From NCBI GenBank assembly GCA_947095585.1, contig OX352762.1:93408249-93472248 (forward strand): a stretch of DNA of 64,000 bases, read 5' to 3'. The position numbers and the translations under genes are program-made. Numbering within the stretch: the stretch's first letter is position 1; every line of letters starts with the position of its first letter. This document shows, in pieces, positions 11,497-23,374 of this stretch. The notes under the pieces are model-generated. The model searched no databases. It saw only the letters and a list, made by a program, of their open reading frames with translations, and was not told where the DNA came from. This DNA comes from Nephrocerus scutellatus (Eukaryota > Arthropoda > Insecta > Diptera > Pipunculidae).

Positions 11497-12070
11497 AAAA
11501 ACTTAGTTTTTCGGGTACAAACTTTTATGTATATAGATCGACGCAGGCCACACAGTCCTTTATTATTTGGTGATAATCGCCAAAATATCTGTTTTTGAGG
11601 TCGAGGCTTTTTCAAATTATTTTCTTTTTGCCGCTCTTCACACGCGCCACACGTGACTCGCGAAAGGCATTAAACGCGGGATATTATAATTGGCCTCTGA
11701 CATTGAGCCGCTCACAAAATTTCAGACCTCTAGGTCTTCCGAAAGGTGGTTATAAAAGATCTCAAAAAACTCATCAAGCAGGCCACACGCGTCATATATG
11801 ATAATATAAAAAATGCTTAGATACTTACAAAATTTCCGCTCTCAAGGTCGTGTAGAAGGTGGCTAAAAAGGACCTCAAAAAAGTTGAAAAAACAAAAATT
11901 TCAACCCATCGCACGCGCCACACGTGACACGCGACACGCCTCGTACGTGGAATATAATATTTTGGATTAGACACTCATAAAATTTCAGCTCTCTAGGTCA
12001 TATGGAAGGTGGTTACGAAAGACATCAAAGAAGTCTTTAAAAGGGACATCAAATTAGTCGAAAATACAGA
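11497..12070 (+). repeat. CACGCG-rich dispersed repeat, copy C2, about three units
   Basis: Starts TTTTTCGGGTACAAACTTTT. Then follow about three units, each with CACACGCGCCACACGTGAC-like sequence (11638, near 11790, 11917), a CACAAAATTTCAG box, a CTCTAGGTC box and a GGTGGTTA..AAAGACCTCAAA box. The same order occurs on the other strand at 23640-24058, including the flanking ACACAGTCCTTTATTATTTGG. Non-coding. Confidence 0.75.
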
Positions 12071-12079
12071 CAAAAAGGG

Positions 12080-13050
12080 GTCAAGTCAAGTTAAATAAAA
12101 GTTTTTAAAATACATATACACAAGAGATATTGGATTGATTGAAGGTGTTGCTTAAAAATGTTTAAGTTAAAGCTAGTTCTAGTTTTTAATTTTGTAAATA
12201 ACTGAATATTTTTCTTGCAATATGTTTTTGGATGTTAAATTTTTCAAAATTCCTATGTAAGATTGCTTAATAAATAATAACTAACAGTTCGGGTGCGCTT
12301 CACTACTAGCACAGCAGGACTATCAATACAAACATGTACTGTTGTACAATTGAAGAAAATATTACTGTGTTCCATAATGTCTACGCAAAAACGAATGTGT
12401 ACCTGTCCTATTATTATAATATGTTATATTATGTACACCAACCGAATACAAAAGCCTCGAACTATGCTACAAAAAACAACCGAATAAAGAGCAGTTTTCT
12501 TCGATTTGGATCAGATGACATTAGTTGAGTGAATTACCGTTTTATCACAAGACGAGGAATATAAAGAAAGGACATTTCTGGTTAAGGTGAATTTGTGCTT
12601 CCTCCATTGAAGCCACGAAAACCCCTATACTTTGGTAGTTCACCCGTGGTTTTGACTTTGGGATTCGGGTTTTGAGTAAGCATATGAAGCGCCCTAAAAG
12701 TTACATGATATAAAGCGTTGTTGCAAGCAATAATTTATTGAGCGCAGAATTTGTTAGCGCTCGTATTGGGTTACGGTAGTTTATATTTCTATTTTTTTTT
12801 TTTATGTTAACTCAGGTGTAAATGCCTAAAGAATACCCTTAACCTTTTGGCTTGCACCTACAAGTCATTCACACGACCCAATTTCCGTCCAATCCACCTA
12901 GCAGATAAATTACTTACGACCAAACACCTTAATAACCATTTGCATTGGTGCAATGCTTACCTTATCTTGTGTGGAGTACTAAATTGTCTTTAGTTTTAAG
13001 GCTCTTAAGCTTACGAGTATCAATAAAGGAGTATCAATAAAGGTTTTTTT
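12080..13050. other. No recognised gene
   Basis: AT-rich stretch. Overlapping short ORFs at 12293-12528 look like chance. A short duplication of GTATCAATAAAGG occurs at about 13017 and 13032, just before the Helitron end. Confidence 0.4.
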
Positions 13051-13057
13051 AAATAAA

Positions 13058-13332
13058 CTAGCTGTTCCCGGCCGCTTCGCGTGAACACCCGCCTTCCTCT
13101 TACCACCAAGGAGTGCAGCGTGTACTATAGCCTATAACCCTACCTAGTAATAGTGTTGAACATTTCATAAACATTTGTTTGTAGACATTTCTTTTAAGGG
13201 AGGGAGAAAGAGCGGCGGTGCTATAGCTTATAACGTTCTTTTACCTGCCAATAATATGCATGGAAAAGCGGTTGTTAAATATGAGTTTCCATAAATAACA
13301 GCGGCGCAAAATTTCATTTTTATTTATATAGA
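13058..13332 (-). mobile_element. Short non-autonomous Helitron H1
   Basis: Read on the minus strand it starts TCTATATAAATAAAAATG and ends with a GC-rich stem region (GGCCGGGAACAG) and CTAG. Its neighbours are A on the 5' side and T on the 3' side, the canonical Helitron insertion at A^T. Length is 275 bp with no coding capacity. Confidence 0.75.
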
Positions 13333-13336
13333 TAGT

Positions 13337-13707
13337 CTAGCTGATTCAAGGCGCTATGCAACCCGCACATATGAACCTTCCTGTTACAAATGAGGGGTGG
13401 CGTACTATAGCCTAAAACCTTCACCCACTTGCCAAGCGATGGGGAAGGGGGTGCGCACTATCACCTAAACCCTTCCTCCTGCCAATAATATACATTGAAA
13501 ATTTCATAAAAATTGGTTGGTAAATGGGGCTGAAATTAACATTTTACATTTCCCGCCCCAAGGAGGCAGATGGAGTACTATAGCCTTTAACCGTCCTCCA
13601 CTGCCAATAATATGTATAGAGAATTTTAAAAAAATCGGTTGGTAAATGTGAGTTTCTATAAATAACAAGCAAACAAACTTTCATTTTTATTTATATGTGC
13701 AGATAGA
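13337..13707 (-). mobile_element. Short non-autonomous Helitron H2
   Basis: It lies almost directly next to H1 and shares its 3' (CTAG) end and its 5' ATAAATAAAAATGAAA block. Inside, a 'GTACTATAGCCT..AACC..TCC' block is repeated about three times (13390-13600), suggesting internal tandem growth. The 5' end is less clean (TC near 13703 or 13707). Confidence 0.6.
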
Positions 13708-13709
13708 TA

Positions 13710-15290
13710 ACCATATTTCCTTAACTTAATATCGCTATTATTACCATTCACTTTGTCACCATTTCAGCACACGCAGCCTGCTATTTTGGTGGCTATTATA
13801 AGAAACTTCTGTTAGACTGGGTTGAGAGTTTGAGTTGGAGTTATGATGAAATTTCGACCTGCCTATTTTAGTACATGGTTTTAAAGATTAGAGTTGGGTA
13901 AAGATGGTATGTCAAAGGTATATTTCAAACCGACTTTGCTGCGAGAGTGAGTCGATTCAAGCTCAACTGAACTCGACCCAGGTTTATATGGTGCCAAAAC
14001 GTATCTCAAGCTGGTTTCAATCAAGTGTCAAGAGTTTTCACTTATTATTTACAAGATATTGAACGTTGAGTGTGAAACCAGTGTAGTGTAGAAGTGTGTG
14101 AGAACTTGCAGTTGGCTGCAAATAGTTTACATTGCAATATTTGATCGGAGATCAATACAAAGGTAAAGAGAGTAAAGAGAAAAAAGTCAGTATATTTCGA
14201 ATGCTACTAAAACTCTGCATTTTATTTTCCAAAATCCTTTTGTTTTATACCATTTTTATGAACTATGAAATCAATTATAAAAAAGAAAAACTATTATATA
14301 CAAAATATGTGCTCGTTATCGATGCACCTGAAATTCATTAGAATGGGGCACAATCCAAATGCCCTACTTCTCATAGATGAGTCATATATAGCTAACGCAT
14401 TGCCTGTGTCGTAATATGCCGAACACGTGCAATTTTGTTAGTTTGGCGACTTATGTAACGTATTTTTGGCTGACTACTTTGCCTTTGTTTGTTTAGGCGA
14501 TTGCGGTTACTTTTGTTAATACTTTTGTTTAATTATAAGGTGGTGTGTACAGTATTACACTGCAAAATGATAGAACAAATCAGCACCAAATCAACAGACC
14601 TTCTCAGATTACCATTAAAGCTCATCGAGACGAGTGTCAATACAAAATAAAGCATTGTTTACCATTGGTTTACCCTTAAAAACATCATGTACTTTCTTTT
14701 GCCATCCACCAACACCAATGTTTACATTATTGTTTGTGGTATCGTACTGGCATCTTATCGTATCGTATTGATGCGTAGTACTCGAAGTAGACATCATCCG
14801 GCGTCACTGCGCATCCACCGTTATGTCTTCTTGTTCCGCCAGCGGATTCAAAAGCATAAAAGTTCCTGCGACTACTGGAAGTTCAGCATTTCTCATTATA
14901 TTGTTGTCTAGCATTGTTGTCAGTTCAGCTGACTGAGGTTAGAATTATTCCATTTTATTCGTGCGGCATTCATTCGTTTTTTTGTTTTTCGTTGGATTTT
15001 AACTTTTCAAATTGTATCATTGATTGTGATTCCATTAAATACGTGAAAAACTTTTGTGTGTAACAGCTTTACTGTGCGTGTTTAGCATAAGAATTGGAGA
15101 AGGGATGTGCACGTAATTGTTACACTGCTACTGATTTTGAAATTAAGTTTTTAAATAATGTAAGGCATGAGTGCAAAGTTTTGTGTGTTCTTGTTTGGTC
15201 TTTACTTTCAAAACTAGGAATAATAAAACATTGAATCGACACGTCATCATTAACTAACATTAACAATAGGCACGTGTTGCTGAACATAAT
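13710..15290. other. No recognised gene
   Basis: About 1.6 kb of AT-rich sequence with short ORFs only. The ORF at 14132-14341 has no recognisable motif. Confidence 0.4.
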
Positions 15291-15294
15291 AGAA

Positions 15295-15856
15295 AAAAAC
15301 AACCCATAAAAATTAAAATTTTCATAAATTCTCTAATAGGAGATAGGTATGTGTTTAAAATTTGAAGAAAATCGGGGTAATTTTTATAAAATTTACATGG
15401 ACACCACACGGGTCTCACTCCAAAAAATTTACAAAAAATTTTGTCCATCACTGATATATATGTGTTTAAAATTTGAAGAAAATCGGGCTAATTTTTTAAA
15501 AATTTATATGGGCACCACTTGAGCCTTAGGGCCCGTTCACTCCAAAAAGTTTACAAAACAATTTGTCCATCGGAGATACACATGTGTATAAAAGTTGAAG
15601 AAAACGGGTTAATTTTTTTGAAAAAATTTTTTTGGGCCACCAAAATTTTTGCAAAAATTGGTGTCCATCGGAGATATACATGTGCATAAAATTTATAGAA
15701 TATCGGGATAATTTAAAAAAAAAATTCTCTCAAATTTCAATGAAATCGGGCTTTGGGAAGTTGGTTAAAAATTGATCGCAAGAATCCACGACAAACCGAC
15801 CGACCGACAACCAGACGTGCTACGGGCAAGCGAAGTTAATATAGAGAATTTAAAAA
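15295..15856 (+). repeat. ACACATGTGT element, copy A5, both ends present
   Basis: One of the most complete copies: 5' AAACAACCCATAAAAATT and AAATTCTCTAATAGGAGATA, about four units, the GGGAAGTTGGTTAAAAATTG module, a CGAC microsatellite (15792-15812), then GGGCAAGCGAAG and TATAGAGAATTTAAAAA. AAATTCTCTA near the start and TAGAGAATTT near the end are inverted copies of each other. Confidence 0.85.
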
Positions 15857-16198
15857 TAATATAAGCACCCCTCGGGACCGACTCCAAAAATTTTACAAAA
15901 AATGTTGTCCATCGGAGATACACATGTGTATTTAATTTGAAGAAAATCGGGTTAATTATTTTAAAAAAAATTTATGGGGCCCCACGAACCCGGGACCCGT
16001 GGTCTCAAAAATGTTTACAAAAAGTGTTGTCCATCACAGATGCACATGTGTATAAGATTTAAAGAAAATCGGTTAATTTTTTAAAATTATATATGGGCAC
16101 CCCGCGACCCTGAGGCGCGACGGGCCCCAAATTAATAGAAAGTGTTGTCTCCGAAAATACAGATGTGTGCAAAATTTCAGTAAAACCGGGCCTTGGGT
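15857..16198 (+). repeat. ACACATGTGT element, copy A6, head-to-tail with A5
   Basis: Three more units follow A5 directly, without the 5' leader. The copy breaks off inside the AAAACCGGGCCTTGGG box. Confidence 0.75.
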
Positions 16199-16375
16199 TA
16201 ATATACATATAAAGTAGCCTACAGTGTGGGTTTATGAGTACTGTATATAAGCTTGTATATATAAGAACTCGAGTGCGAAATTTCAACCCCAACCACCACT
16301 TTATTTATTTCTTCTATGCCAATATTTTAAGGGTGCAAATCGATTAAAGCATGCACTATTTATAAAAAAAAATTA

Positions 16376-17535
16376 ATCATCATCATATTTGTCCGGTCCT
16401 GGCATCCCGCAAAAAGTCTCTCCACCGGTCCCGATTTCGAGCCGATGTCATCCGGTTGGCATCCCTAAACTCTGGGCGTCGTGGTCCACGCCATCCTTCC
16501 AGCGTAGGCTTTGCCGGCCTCGCTGTCGTGTTCCATAAATCCTACCGCAAAGTACTTTCCGAGCAGGATACTCTTCGCTCATGCGAGCTAGGTGTCCTGC
16601 CCACCGGAGCCTACCGAGCTTAACTTTCTTCACGATGTCGACATCGCGGTAACGCCCGTAGATCTCATCATTATAGAGTCTCCGGAATCGTCCTTCCTCA
16701 CATACGGGGCCAACAATTCTCCGTAAGACTTTTCTCTCGAACGCGGCTAAGAGGTCAGAATTCTTTTTGCTAAGCACCCAAGTCTCGGATCCATATGTAA
16801 GTACTGGTATGACCATTGTCTTATATATCAGCAGCTTGGATGTTATGGTTAAGTTCCAGGATTTGAAGAGTCTTGACAGGCTATAGTAGGCTTTGTTGAC
16901 TTTAAGCAACCGTGCGCGTATTTCTGGTTCCATGCTGTTATCGGCTGCTATAGTTGACCCGAGATAGTTAAAGGATTGCACTACTTCAAATTCACGCTCC
17001 ACTATCTGAATTGAGGGACCAATGTTGGATCTTCTACTCGCATACGTGCCCACCATGTACTTTGTTTTGCTCTCATTTATGTGCAGCCCAAGATTTCGTG
17101 CCGCCTGCTCTATCTGGATGAAACCTTCCTATACAGCTCTTTGGTTTCTACCAACGATGTCAATATCGTCTGCGTAAGCCATCTGAATGGACTTATAGAG
17201 GATTGTTCCTCTCGCCGCTACGTCAGAGTCTCGGATCACTTTCTCCAACGCCAGGTTGAAAAGGACGCAGGCCAGTCCATCCCCTTGATGTTGAATGGGC
17301 TTGATAGTGATCCGGATATTTTTACTTGGCTTATAACATTGGTCATGGTCAACCTACATAGTCGTGTCAGTTTATTTGGGATGCCGAATTCTCTCATGGC
17401 TTTATAAAGTTCTACTCTGGCTATGCTATCATAGGCGGCTTTAAAGTCTATAAAAAGATGGTGTAGTGAGTTTTGAAACTCTAGAAATTTTTCCATCACC
17501 TGCCTTAGGATGTAAATCTGATCACATGTTATCTA
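16376..17535 (-). mobile_element. AP-endonuclease LINE (family B), 3' half
   Basis: Two minus-strand frames, 17499-17236 (RT palm: HHLFIDFKAAYDSIARVELY, here containing the first catalytic aspartate) and 17056-16448 (VVQSFNYLGSTIAADNS, TYGSETWVLSKK, FERKVLRRIVGPV, LGRLRWAGHLARMSEE, GRQSLRWKDGV). They are separated by a frame break. The element ends in CATCATCAT (ATG repeats on its own strand), as in the other copies. Endonuclease and RT fingers are absent, so it is 5'-truncated. The 202-codon 3' frame is the best preserved of the family here. Confidence 0.85.
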
Positions 17536-17539
17536 CTCC

Positions 17540-19500
17540 TATATCTTTATATATAAAAATGATTATGCGTATACATATATGAATCGATTAACTCCTAAGC
17601 CGGGGGTTGTATCAAAACCATATTCACACCATATGTTCGTTTGGTGCTCTGAAATGTTCACGTTTTTTTTACCCGATAGGTGGCGTTTGAGTAGAGATAT
17701 TTACGAAAATTTGGTTTGGCGTGTTGGTGCATATCGTTCTTATAGCATCACACTTAAACCACAAGACATATAATAGTATATTACACAACGAGCTAGCAAA
17801 GTGGATGTTATCTTGCGAGTTAGAACTTAGTGCACGAGGGGGCCGCCGAGTGCGGCAATCTTTTGAGCATTCGATGGGCACCTTTCAGCGAGTAATGCAC
17901 GCTGTTTTTCACACGACCAAATTAATTTTTCTGCTACACTGCTAATGCAGAAGATCAACTTTAATTTGTTACTTTAACAATTAAAGGTTTCCTTAAATCC
18001 TAGCCGGACGATGAAAGGTACCGGCAAAAAGAAATACCTAATTTATGTACATCGTATGAAAATTGAATATTATTCTCTATGGATTCTATTGTGTCCTAAG
18101 TACGCCATATATTCTTTAAATAGTGTCAGAGCAAATTTACTGGCTTTTTATGCAAATAATTACGAAGATGAGATTAAGGTTTATTTCTACTCCAGCTGAG
18201 TGTTTATGCGTCGCTGATTCTTATTTGCTAAATATGGTTCCTAACCTGCGCACAACATTCGAATAAATCTTAAAAGTTCCTTTGCGGTAAGTTCCTCAGA
18301 GACATCTTTGTTTGCACATATACTGGTACATATTATACTTTAGAAGGTTTTCTATAAATACGCTATTGACAGCTTACTGCCGCTTACCAAGTTTCTACGG
18401 CGTACTCGTATATTTATGTACAGGAATATAAATTCAATGGACTTCCGACATACCAACTCATGTAAATGAGCTGCCGGTTAAGAAATAATATTTTTTTCAA
18501 ATTATCATTAATTTATACTTTCTTATTAGTAACTATAGCTACTCCATGTTATGTATTATGTTTATCGCGTAAGTTATGTACTCGTATGTGAGTTTGGTCA
18601 CTGTCGGGGTAACGTCACTTAAATTTATTTTTTACACTTGGCAATAAATTAGGTGTGTGCACGGAACAGATGGTTTTTGATATATGGGTTATTGTATGAT
18701 TTTCAAATTTATGAGCTTCTTTTGAATTTTTTGAAAGATGTATTCATTTTCTTATTTGCTTAAATTTAGTAAATTCAATGTTCCTTAATTATATATTGCT
18801 GTATTACGGTTTCTTAATGAAGGCAGTGTATGAAGGCATGTCTTGCTGATAATTTTCATGGGGGCTTCGCATTTTTTAAAGTTCTAAGTTATTATTCTTT
18901 GCTTTGGAATGGAAGCTTAGTAGCAAATAGAAAGTTATTACATTTTACGCTATACTAATTAAATACAAATTTATTAATTTTATTCTGCTTTTGAAAATTA
19001 AGGAAAAGACAGTTGTGAACGCTGCCACAAACGCAACAACATGGTTGACAACGTAAGGCTCCGTCTACATCGAAACAAAATCTTTTGATTTTACTGCAAC
19101 CGTTGTACGCAACATGAAAATGCAGTTGTGAAAATAATTTAAAACGCTATTACGTGGCAGTGGCCAGGTTTGACCCAAAATTAGGATCTCTTTGGTTTTG
19201 TATGGTGAAAAAACTGCATCATTAGTTTAATTTTGCAAAATTCAAGCTGAACTCTCTTTCCGTTTTTGAATTACTGAGCTAAATTAATTTTCCGTTAAAG
19301 TTTTATAAGCGTAGCAGTGTGCGACCTTTCATCCATACCATGATTTCGGGTAATCTATTTACCGGATTTTTCCGCTCTATCCGTAACATTTTTAGCTCAT
19401 CAATCTGATCCACGATCGGACGAACAGACTGATAGACTGGTATGCATCATTATATTCGAATCTTCTCTAGATCATGAGTCGAAATAAAATAATATATATA
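17540..19500. other. No recognised gene
   Basis: Short chance ORFs only (17579-17773, 17721-17945, 18011-18199). A fragment at 17908-17950 matches one end of the small element at 57051-57258. Confidence 0.4.
17908..17950 (-). repeat. MITE end fragment (CACACGACCA)
   Basis: TTTTTCACACGACCAAATT and the following TTTCTGC..ACTGCTAATGC match the reverse complement of the right end of 57051-57258 (TTTTTCACACGACCAAAAC, TCTCTGCCTAACTGCTCATGC). Only one end is present. Confidence 0.45.
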
Positions 19501-19789
19501 ATACCAGCTGACCCGACAGACGTTGTCCTGTCCAACTTTTAATAAATTCGTTTGTGATCGTTTTGTGAAATGTTAAATCAAAGTAAAAAAGTAAAAAAAA
19601 CGCCAATCAAATGATTTATTTTCTTCCATTAAATTTGAAATTACAATGAATCTCAATGTGTACGGTACCAAAAATAATTTTGTGTTGCGATTTTGAGTCA
19701 CATTATTGGTCACATTATTGTGTTAAATTTTTAAATTTTGGGAACTCATTAGTCATTTCTCAACCGATTTGTATGAAATTCGGTATTGT

Positions 19790-20745
19790 CTTTTGAGGTT
19801 TTGGGAGTCTTTTAAGGGTTTGAGGATCCTTTAGGGGTCTTTTGAGATTCTTTTGGGAGTCTTTTGATGGTTTTTTGAGGGGTTTTTGATGGTTTTTAAG
19901 AGTCTTTTGTGGGTCTTTTGACTCTGACTTTGGGGGGTCTTTTGTAGGTTCTTTGAAGGTCTTTTAGGGGTCTTTTGGCTGTCGTTTGAGGATCTTCAGG
20001 GGGTCTTTTGGGGAGTCTTTTGAGGATCTTTAGGGAGTCTTTTGGCGGTCTTTTGAGAGTCTTTTGGGGGTCTTTTGAGGAGTCTTTGGGGGTCTTTTGT
20101 AGGTCCTTTGAATGTCTTTGTGGGTCTATTGAGGGTCTTGTTGACGGTCTTGTTTAGGGTCGTTTGAGGATCTTTATGGGGTCTTTTGGCGGTCTTTTGA
20201 GAGTCTTTTGAGGAGTCTTTGGTGGGGTCTTTTGTAAGCTCTCCGAAGGTATTTTGGGGGTCTTTTGAGGGTCTGTTTGGTAGTCGTTTGAGGATCTTTA
20301 TGGGGTCTTTTGAGATTCTTTTTGGGGTATTATGAGGAGTCTTTGGGGGGTCTTTTGTAGGTCCTTTGAAGGTCTTTTGATGGTCGTTTGATTACCTTTA
20401 GGGGATATTTTGGAGGTCTTTTTGGGAGCCTTTTGAGGGTCCTTTGGGGGCTTTATGAAGGTTTTTGGTGGGTCTTTTGGGGTCTTTTGGAAGTCTTTTA
20501 GGAAGACTTTTGAGGTTCTTTTGGATGTTTTTTGTAGGCCTTTTGAGGGTCTTTTGATGATCTTTTGGAGGTCTTTAATGATTTTTTGGGCGTCTTTTTT
20601 GATTCTTTTGAAGGTCTTTTGGTGGCCTTTTAGGGGTCTTTTGGGTTCATTTTGGTTCTTTTGGGGTCTTTTGAAGGTCTTTCGGAGGTATTTTTATGAT
20701 TCTTTTGGAAGACTTACGGGGTATTTTGATGGTCTGTAGAAGTCT
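19790..20745. repeat. GGGTCTTTTG minisatellite
   Basis: About 950 bp of irregular repeats of a 10-16 bp core (GAGGGTCTTTTG, with variants such as GGATCTTTAGG and AGTCTTTTGG). The plus strand is almost free of A and C in the core. It sits inside the Helitron relic between the helicase remnant and the 3' end. The 94-codon reading frame at 20455-20739 (rich in F, W, L) is a translation of the repeat, not a gene. Confidence 0.9.
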
Positions 20746-20766
20746 TTTAGCCCACACCCCACAACA

Positions 20767-21075
20767 TCAAATAAGTTTCACTTTTACTGCGCGTAAATGG
20801 TACGCTTTGTTATCTGGCGCAAACGCATTGAGCCCTTGTGATTTGTTTATTGTAATTGCGAATGCAAACCGCACCCGAAACTGCAAGCGGTTAAAATCTA
20901 ATGGAATGTCGGTCGGATTAATTGGGACATTGGGATTAGTTGACAGATCGCAAAAGAAAGACCGTGTAAATGGATCAATTGTCAAACGACATTCGGGCAC
21001 ATTGCGGCAACTATTGGAATCTAATTGAATAGAAATGAAATAACGACTTTTGTTGGGCAGATCGCGAATCAACAC
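20767..21075 (-). pseudogene. Helitron Pif1-type helicase, C-terminal remnant
   Basis: A 102-codon minus-strand frame carries IPLDFNRLQFRVRFAFAITI followed directly by NKSQG, the late helicase motif of Pif1/Helitron helicases (ATP-dependent 5'-3' DNA unwinding). Only the C-terminal part remains; the Walker motifs and Rep domain are missing. The usual final motif (GQLYVALSRV) is absent: after NKSQG the frame runs into unrelated residues. Confidence 0.75.
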
Positions 21076-21293
21076 AAAAGTAAAAATATAATTTTATTTT
21101 AATTTAGGGAGGAATGCGTTATTCCAGATTTTTCATTTTACCGAAAACATACAATTGAGTTATTTCCTCAAAAATATCCAATTTATCGTTTTCCAAATTT
21201 TCCTACACTCTTTTGTAATTTTCTCGGAGCGAAACAAACAAGACAAAAAAAGAATCAATAAAATATGTCTTTCCTATCGCTAATTATGTACAT

Positions 21294-22106
21294 AAAAACA
21301 ACAACCTATAAAAATTAAAATTTTTCATGTAAATTCTTTAAAAGGAGATACATATTATGTGTTTGAAATTTGAAGGAAATCATTCTAATTTTTAAAAGAT
21401 GTACATGGGCACCACTCGGGTCTCAGGGCCTTAAATTTTTACAAAAAGTGTTGTACATTGGAGATACACATGTGTATAAAATTGAAAGAAATTCGGGTTA
21501 ATATTTTTAAAAATTTTGTATGGTGGCTCACGATCCCGGGGGCCCGGGGTCTCCAAAATGTTTACAAAAACTGTTGTCCATCGGAGATACACATGTATCC
21601 CGGGTCCTAAAATTGTTTACAAAAAGTGTTGTCCATCGGACATACACATGTGTATAAAACTTTAAGAAAATCGATTTAATTTTTATTTTAAATTTGTGTG
21701 AAACCCCACTAACCCGGCGTCTGTATAGGGCCCCATGATCCCGGGGTCCGGGGTCTCCAAGATTTTCACAAAAAGTGTCGTCCATCGGAGATACACATGT
21801 GTATAAATTTTAAAGAAAATCGGGTAAATTAAAAAAAAAAATCTCCAAAATTTTTATAAAAAGTGTTGTGCATCGGGTATACACATGTATAAAAAATTTG
21901 AAGAAAATCTGGAAATTTTGTAAAATATTTGTATGGGAGCCCCCCGACCCCGGTGTTGTCATCGGAGATATGCATGTTTTCAAAATTTCAATGAAATAGG
22001 ACTTTGGGAAGTGGGTTAAAAGTTGATCGCAAGATTCCACGACAAACAAATCCACAAATCCACAAACACACGGGCACGCTAAGTTAATATAAAGAATTTA
22101 AAAAAT
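21294..22106 (+). repeat. ACACATGTGT element, copy A7, complete, nested in Helitron
   Basis: The 5' end is ACAACCTATAAAAATTAAAA with AAATTCTTTAAAAGGAGATA. Units follow with boxes near 21352, 21467, 21587, 21645, 21793, 21878 and 21967. The 3' module has a CAAATCCACAAATCC microsatellite (22045-22070), then CACGGGCACGCTAAG and TATAAAGAATTTAAAAA. It splits the Helitron relic, so it inserted after the Helitron. Confidence 0.85.
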
Positions 22107-22473
22107 GAGGACTTGTGCTGTTTGTCCGAATTTTTCAATTTAACTATTTCCATTTACTAATTCCATTATCTTTTTTCCCAGGACCATAACGAACAAAACA
22201 AAACAAAATTACGCAAATCCATCGTTCGAATCGTGAGTTATGGTCGCGAGTTTATACAAACCTTTTATGAAAGACGCACTTTCGGTTTTTTTCGAATTTC
22301 CAATATTCCGTGCAACTTTTTTAATTTTTTTCTCGCATAAACCTAATTCGGACTATAATAAACATTTCAAAATAAAAATGAGCCAAATCGGTTTAGCCAT
22401 TCTCAAGTGATGCGGTTACCAACGAACAGCATTTCGTTTATATATATATAGAAGATGCATACTTTATCATTAA

Positions 22474-23360
22474 CTAGCTGATTACCCGGCGTTGCCCAGG
22501 TATTTATTCATCCCAATCTTCTATTAGGAAGGGGTAGAAAAAATAATGATATCCATCTATAAGGTAAAATTGCAGTTTTTATTAACAAAATTTATTTAAA
22601 AAAATATATTTTAAATTGTAGGCTATAGTATTCAAATTATAAAATAAAACATACATAATATTAATTTAAAATAAAACTTGGTTGTACACAATGTTTTTAG
22701 TTTCACCTCAAGAGCAAGTATAAATAAATTCTTAGATCAACTCATCCCAGAGCAAGCAAAATAAAGTTTTCCGTGGTACTACATAAACTGTCGGACTTAT
22801 TGATCGTCATTGAAAATTGCAATCTCTTAAATTTAAAAGGTAGATCCGTCGAAATGAGTGGGATAAAAACTGTTTCACACTGTCCCTTTCAAGATAGTCG
22901 CTTCAATGTTTTGGCGAGATTCGAGATTCCGTAGTAAAATAAATGAAGATCTCACTGTAAGACGATGTGGAGGCAATCCAGACGAATCAAGTGAGTTTAG
23001 GAACTCAGTTAGATAATTAACTTCCTCATCAGTATCTACAATGGTATCGTTACTCTTATATTCAGTGACTGTGCCTATTAACATGGCAAGTATTTGATTG
23101 TTTATTTCGTGGGTGTCTCAATTTTTAGCAGCAAGAATGACCCCTTCTTGCAACCGGTTCAAAATGTGATAGTTTTGAGAAACAGCCGGATAAATGCAAT
23201 TTATTAGTTCTGCGGCAGATTTCAAAAATCGATGTCAATTTAATATAAGCATAAAACACGGCTACTAATCTACCTTTTTCAATTTGAATTAGGGGCGACA
23301 ATTTCCTAACCCCCAAATTTGTCGCCAAATGGTCGCCGAGTACCATCCTAAACATCACTA
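22474..23360 (-). mobile_element. Helitron fragment H4 with helicase remnant
   Basis: Its 3' end on the minus strand is a GGGCAACGCCGGGTAATCAG stem region followed by CTAG and T. A helicase remnant lies upstream in the same strand (23084-22875). The 5' end was not found, so the right limit is approximate. A further minus-strand frame at 23358-23125 may belong to it but shows no motif I can name. Confidence 0.65.
22875..23084 (-). pseudogene. Helitron helicase fragment
   Basis: A minus-strand frame contains EFLNSLDSSGLPPHRLTV and then FILLRNLESRQNI, the block just before the last helicase motifs in Helitron helicases (typically FLNS..GLPPH.L.LK.G..ImLLRNL). It represents a different part of the protein from the remnant at 20767-21075. 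The NGTRL motif is lost. Confidence 0.7.
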
Positions 23361-23374
23361 TTAATTTCAGAGAA

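Larger units (their letters stand above)
19504..22452 (-). mobile_element. Helitron relic H3 (2.9 kb) with helicase remnant and nested insert
   Basis: Minus-strand reading: the 5' end is TCTATATATATAAACG near 22452. The 3' end near 19504 is a GC-rich run (GGACAACGTCTGTCGGGTCAG) closing in CTGG, which fits the Helitron CTRR rule, next to T. Inside, in order, are the 5' region (22107-22450), a later inserted ACACATGTGT element (21294-22106), a Pif1-like helicase C-terminal fragment (21075-20767), a long TCTTTTG minisatellite (20745-19790), and a 3' region also present at 9587-9915. No Rep domain was found. Helitrons move by rolling-circle replication using Rep and helicase; this copy cannot move itself. 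Confidence 0.7.

Noticed and set aside
20455..20739. 94-codon frame rich in F, W and L, looking like a membrane protein
   Set aside because: It is a translation of the GGGTCTTTTG minisatellite; composition and repetition explain it fully.
23125..23358. Minus-strand frame as a further Helitron helicase domain
   Set aside because: Position would fit, but I could not identify any helicase motif in it.
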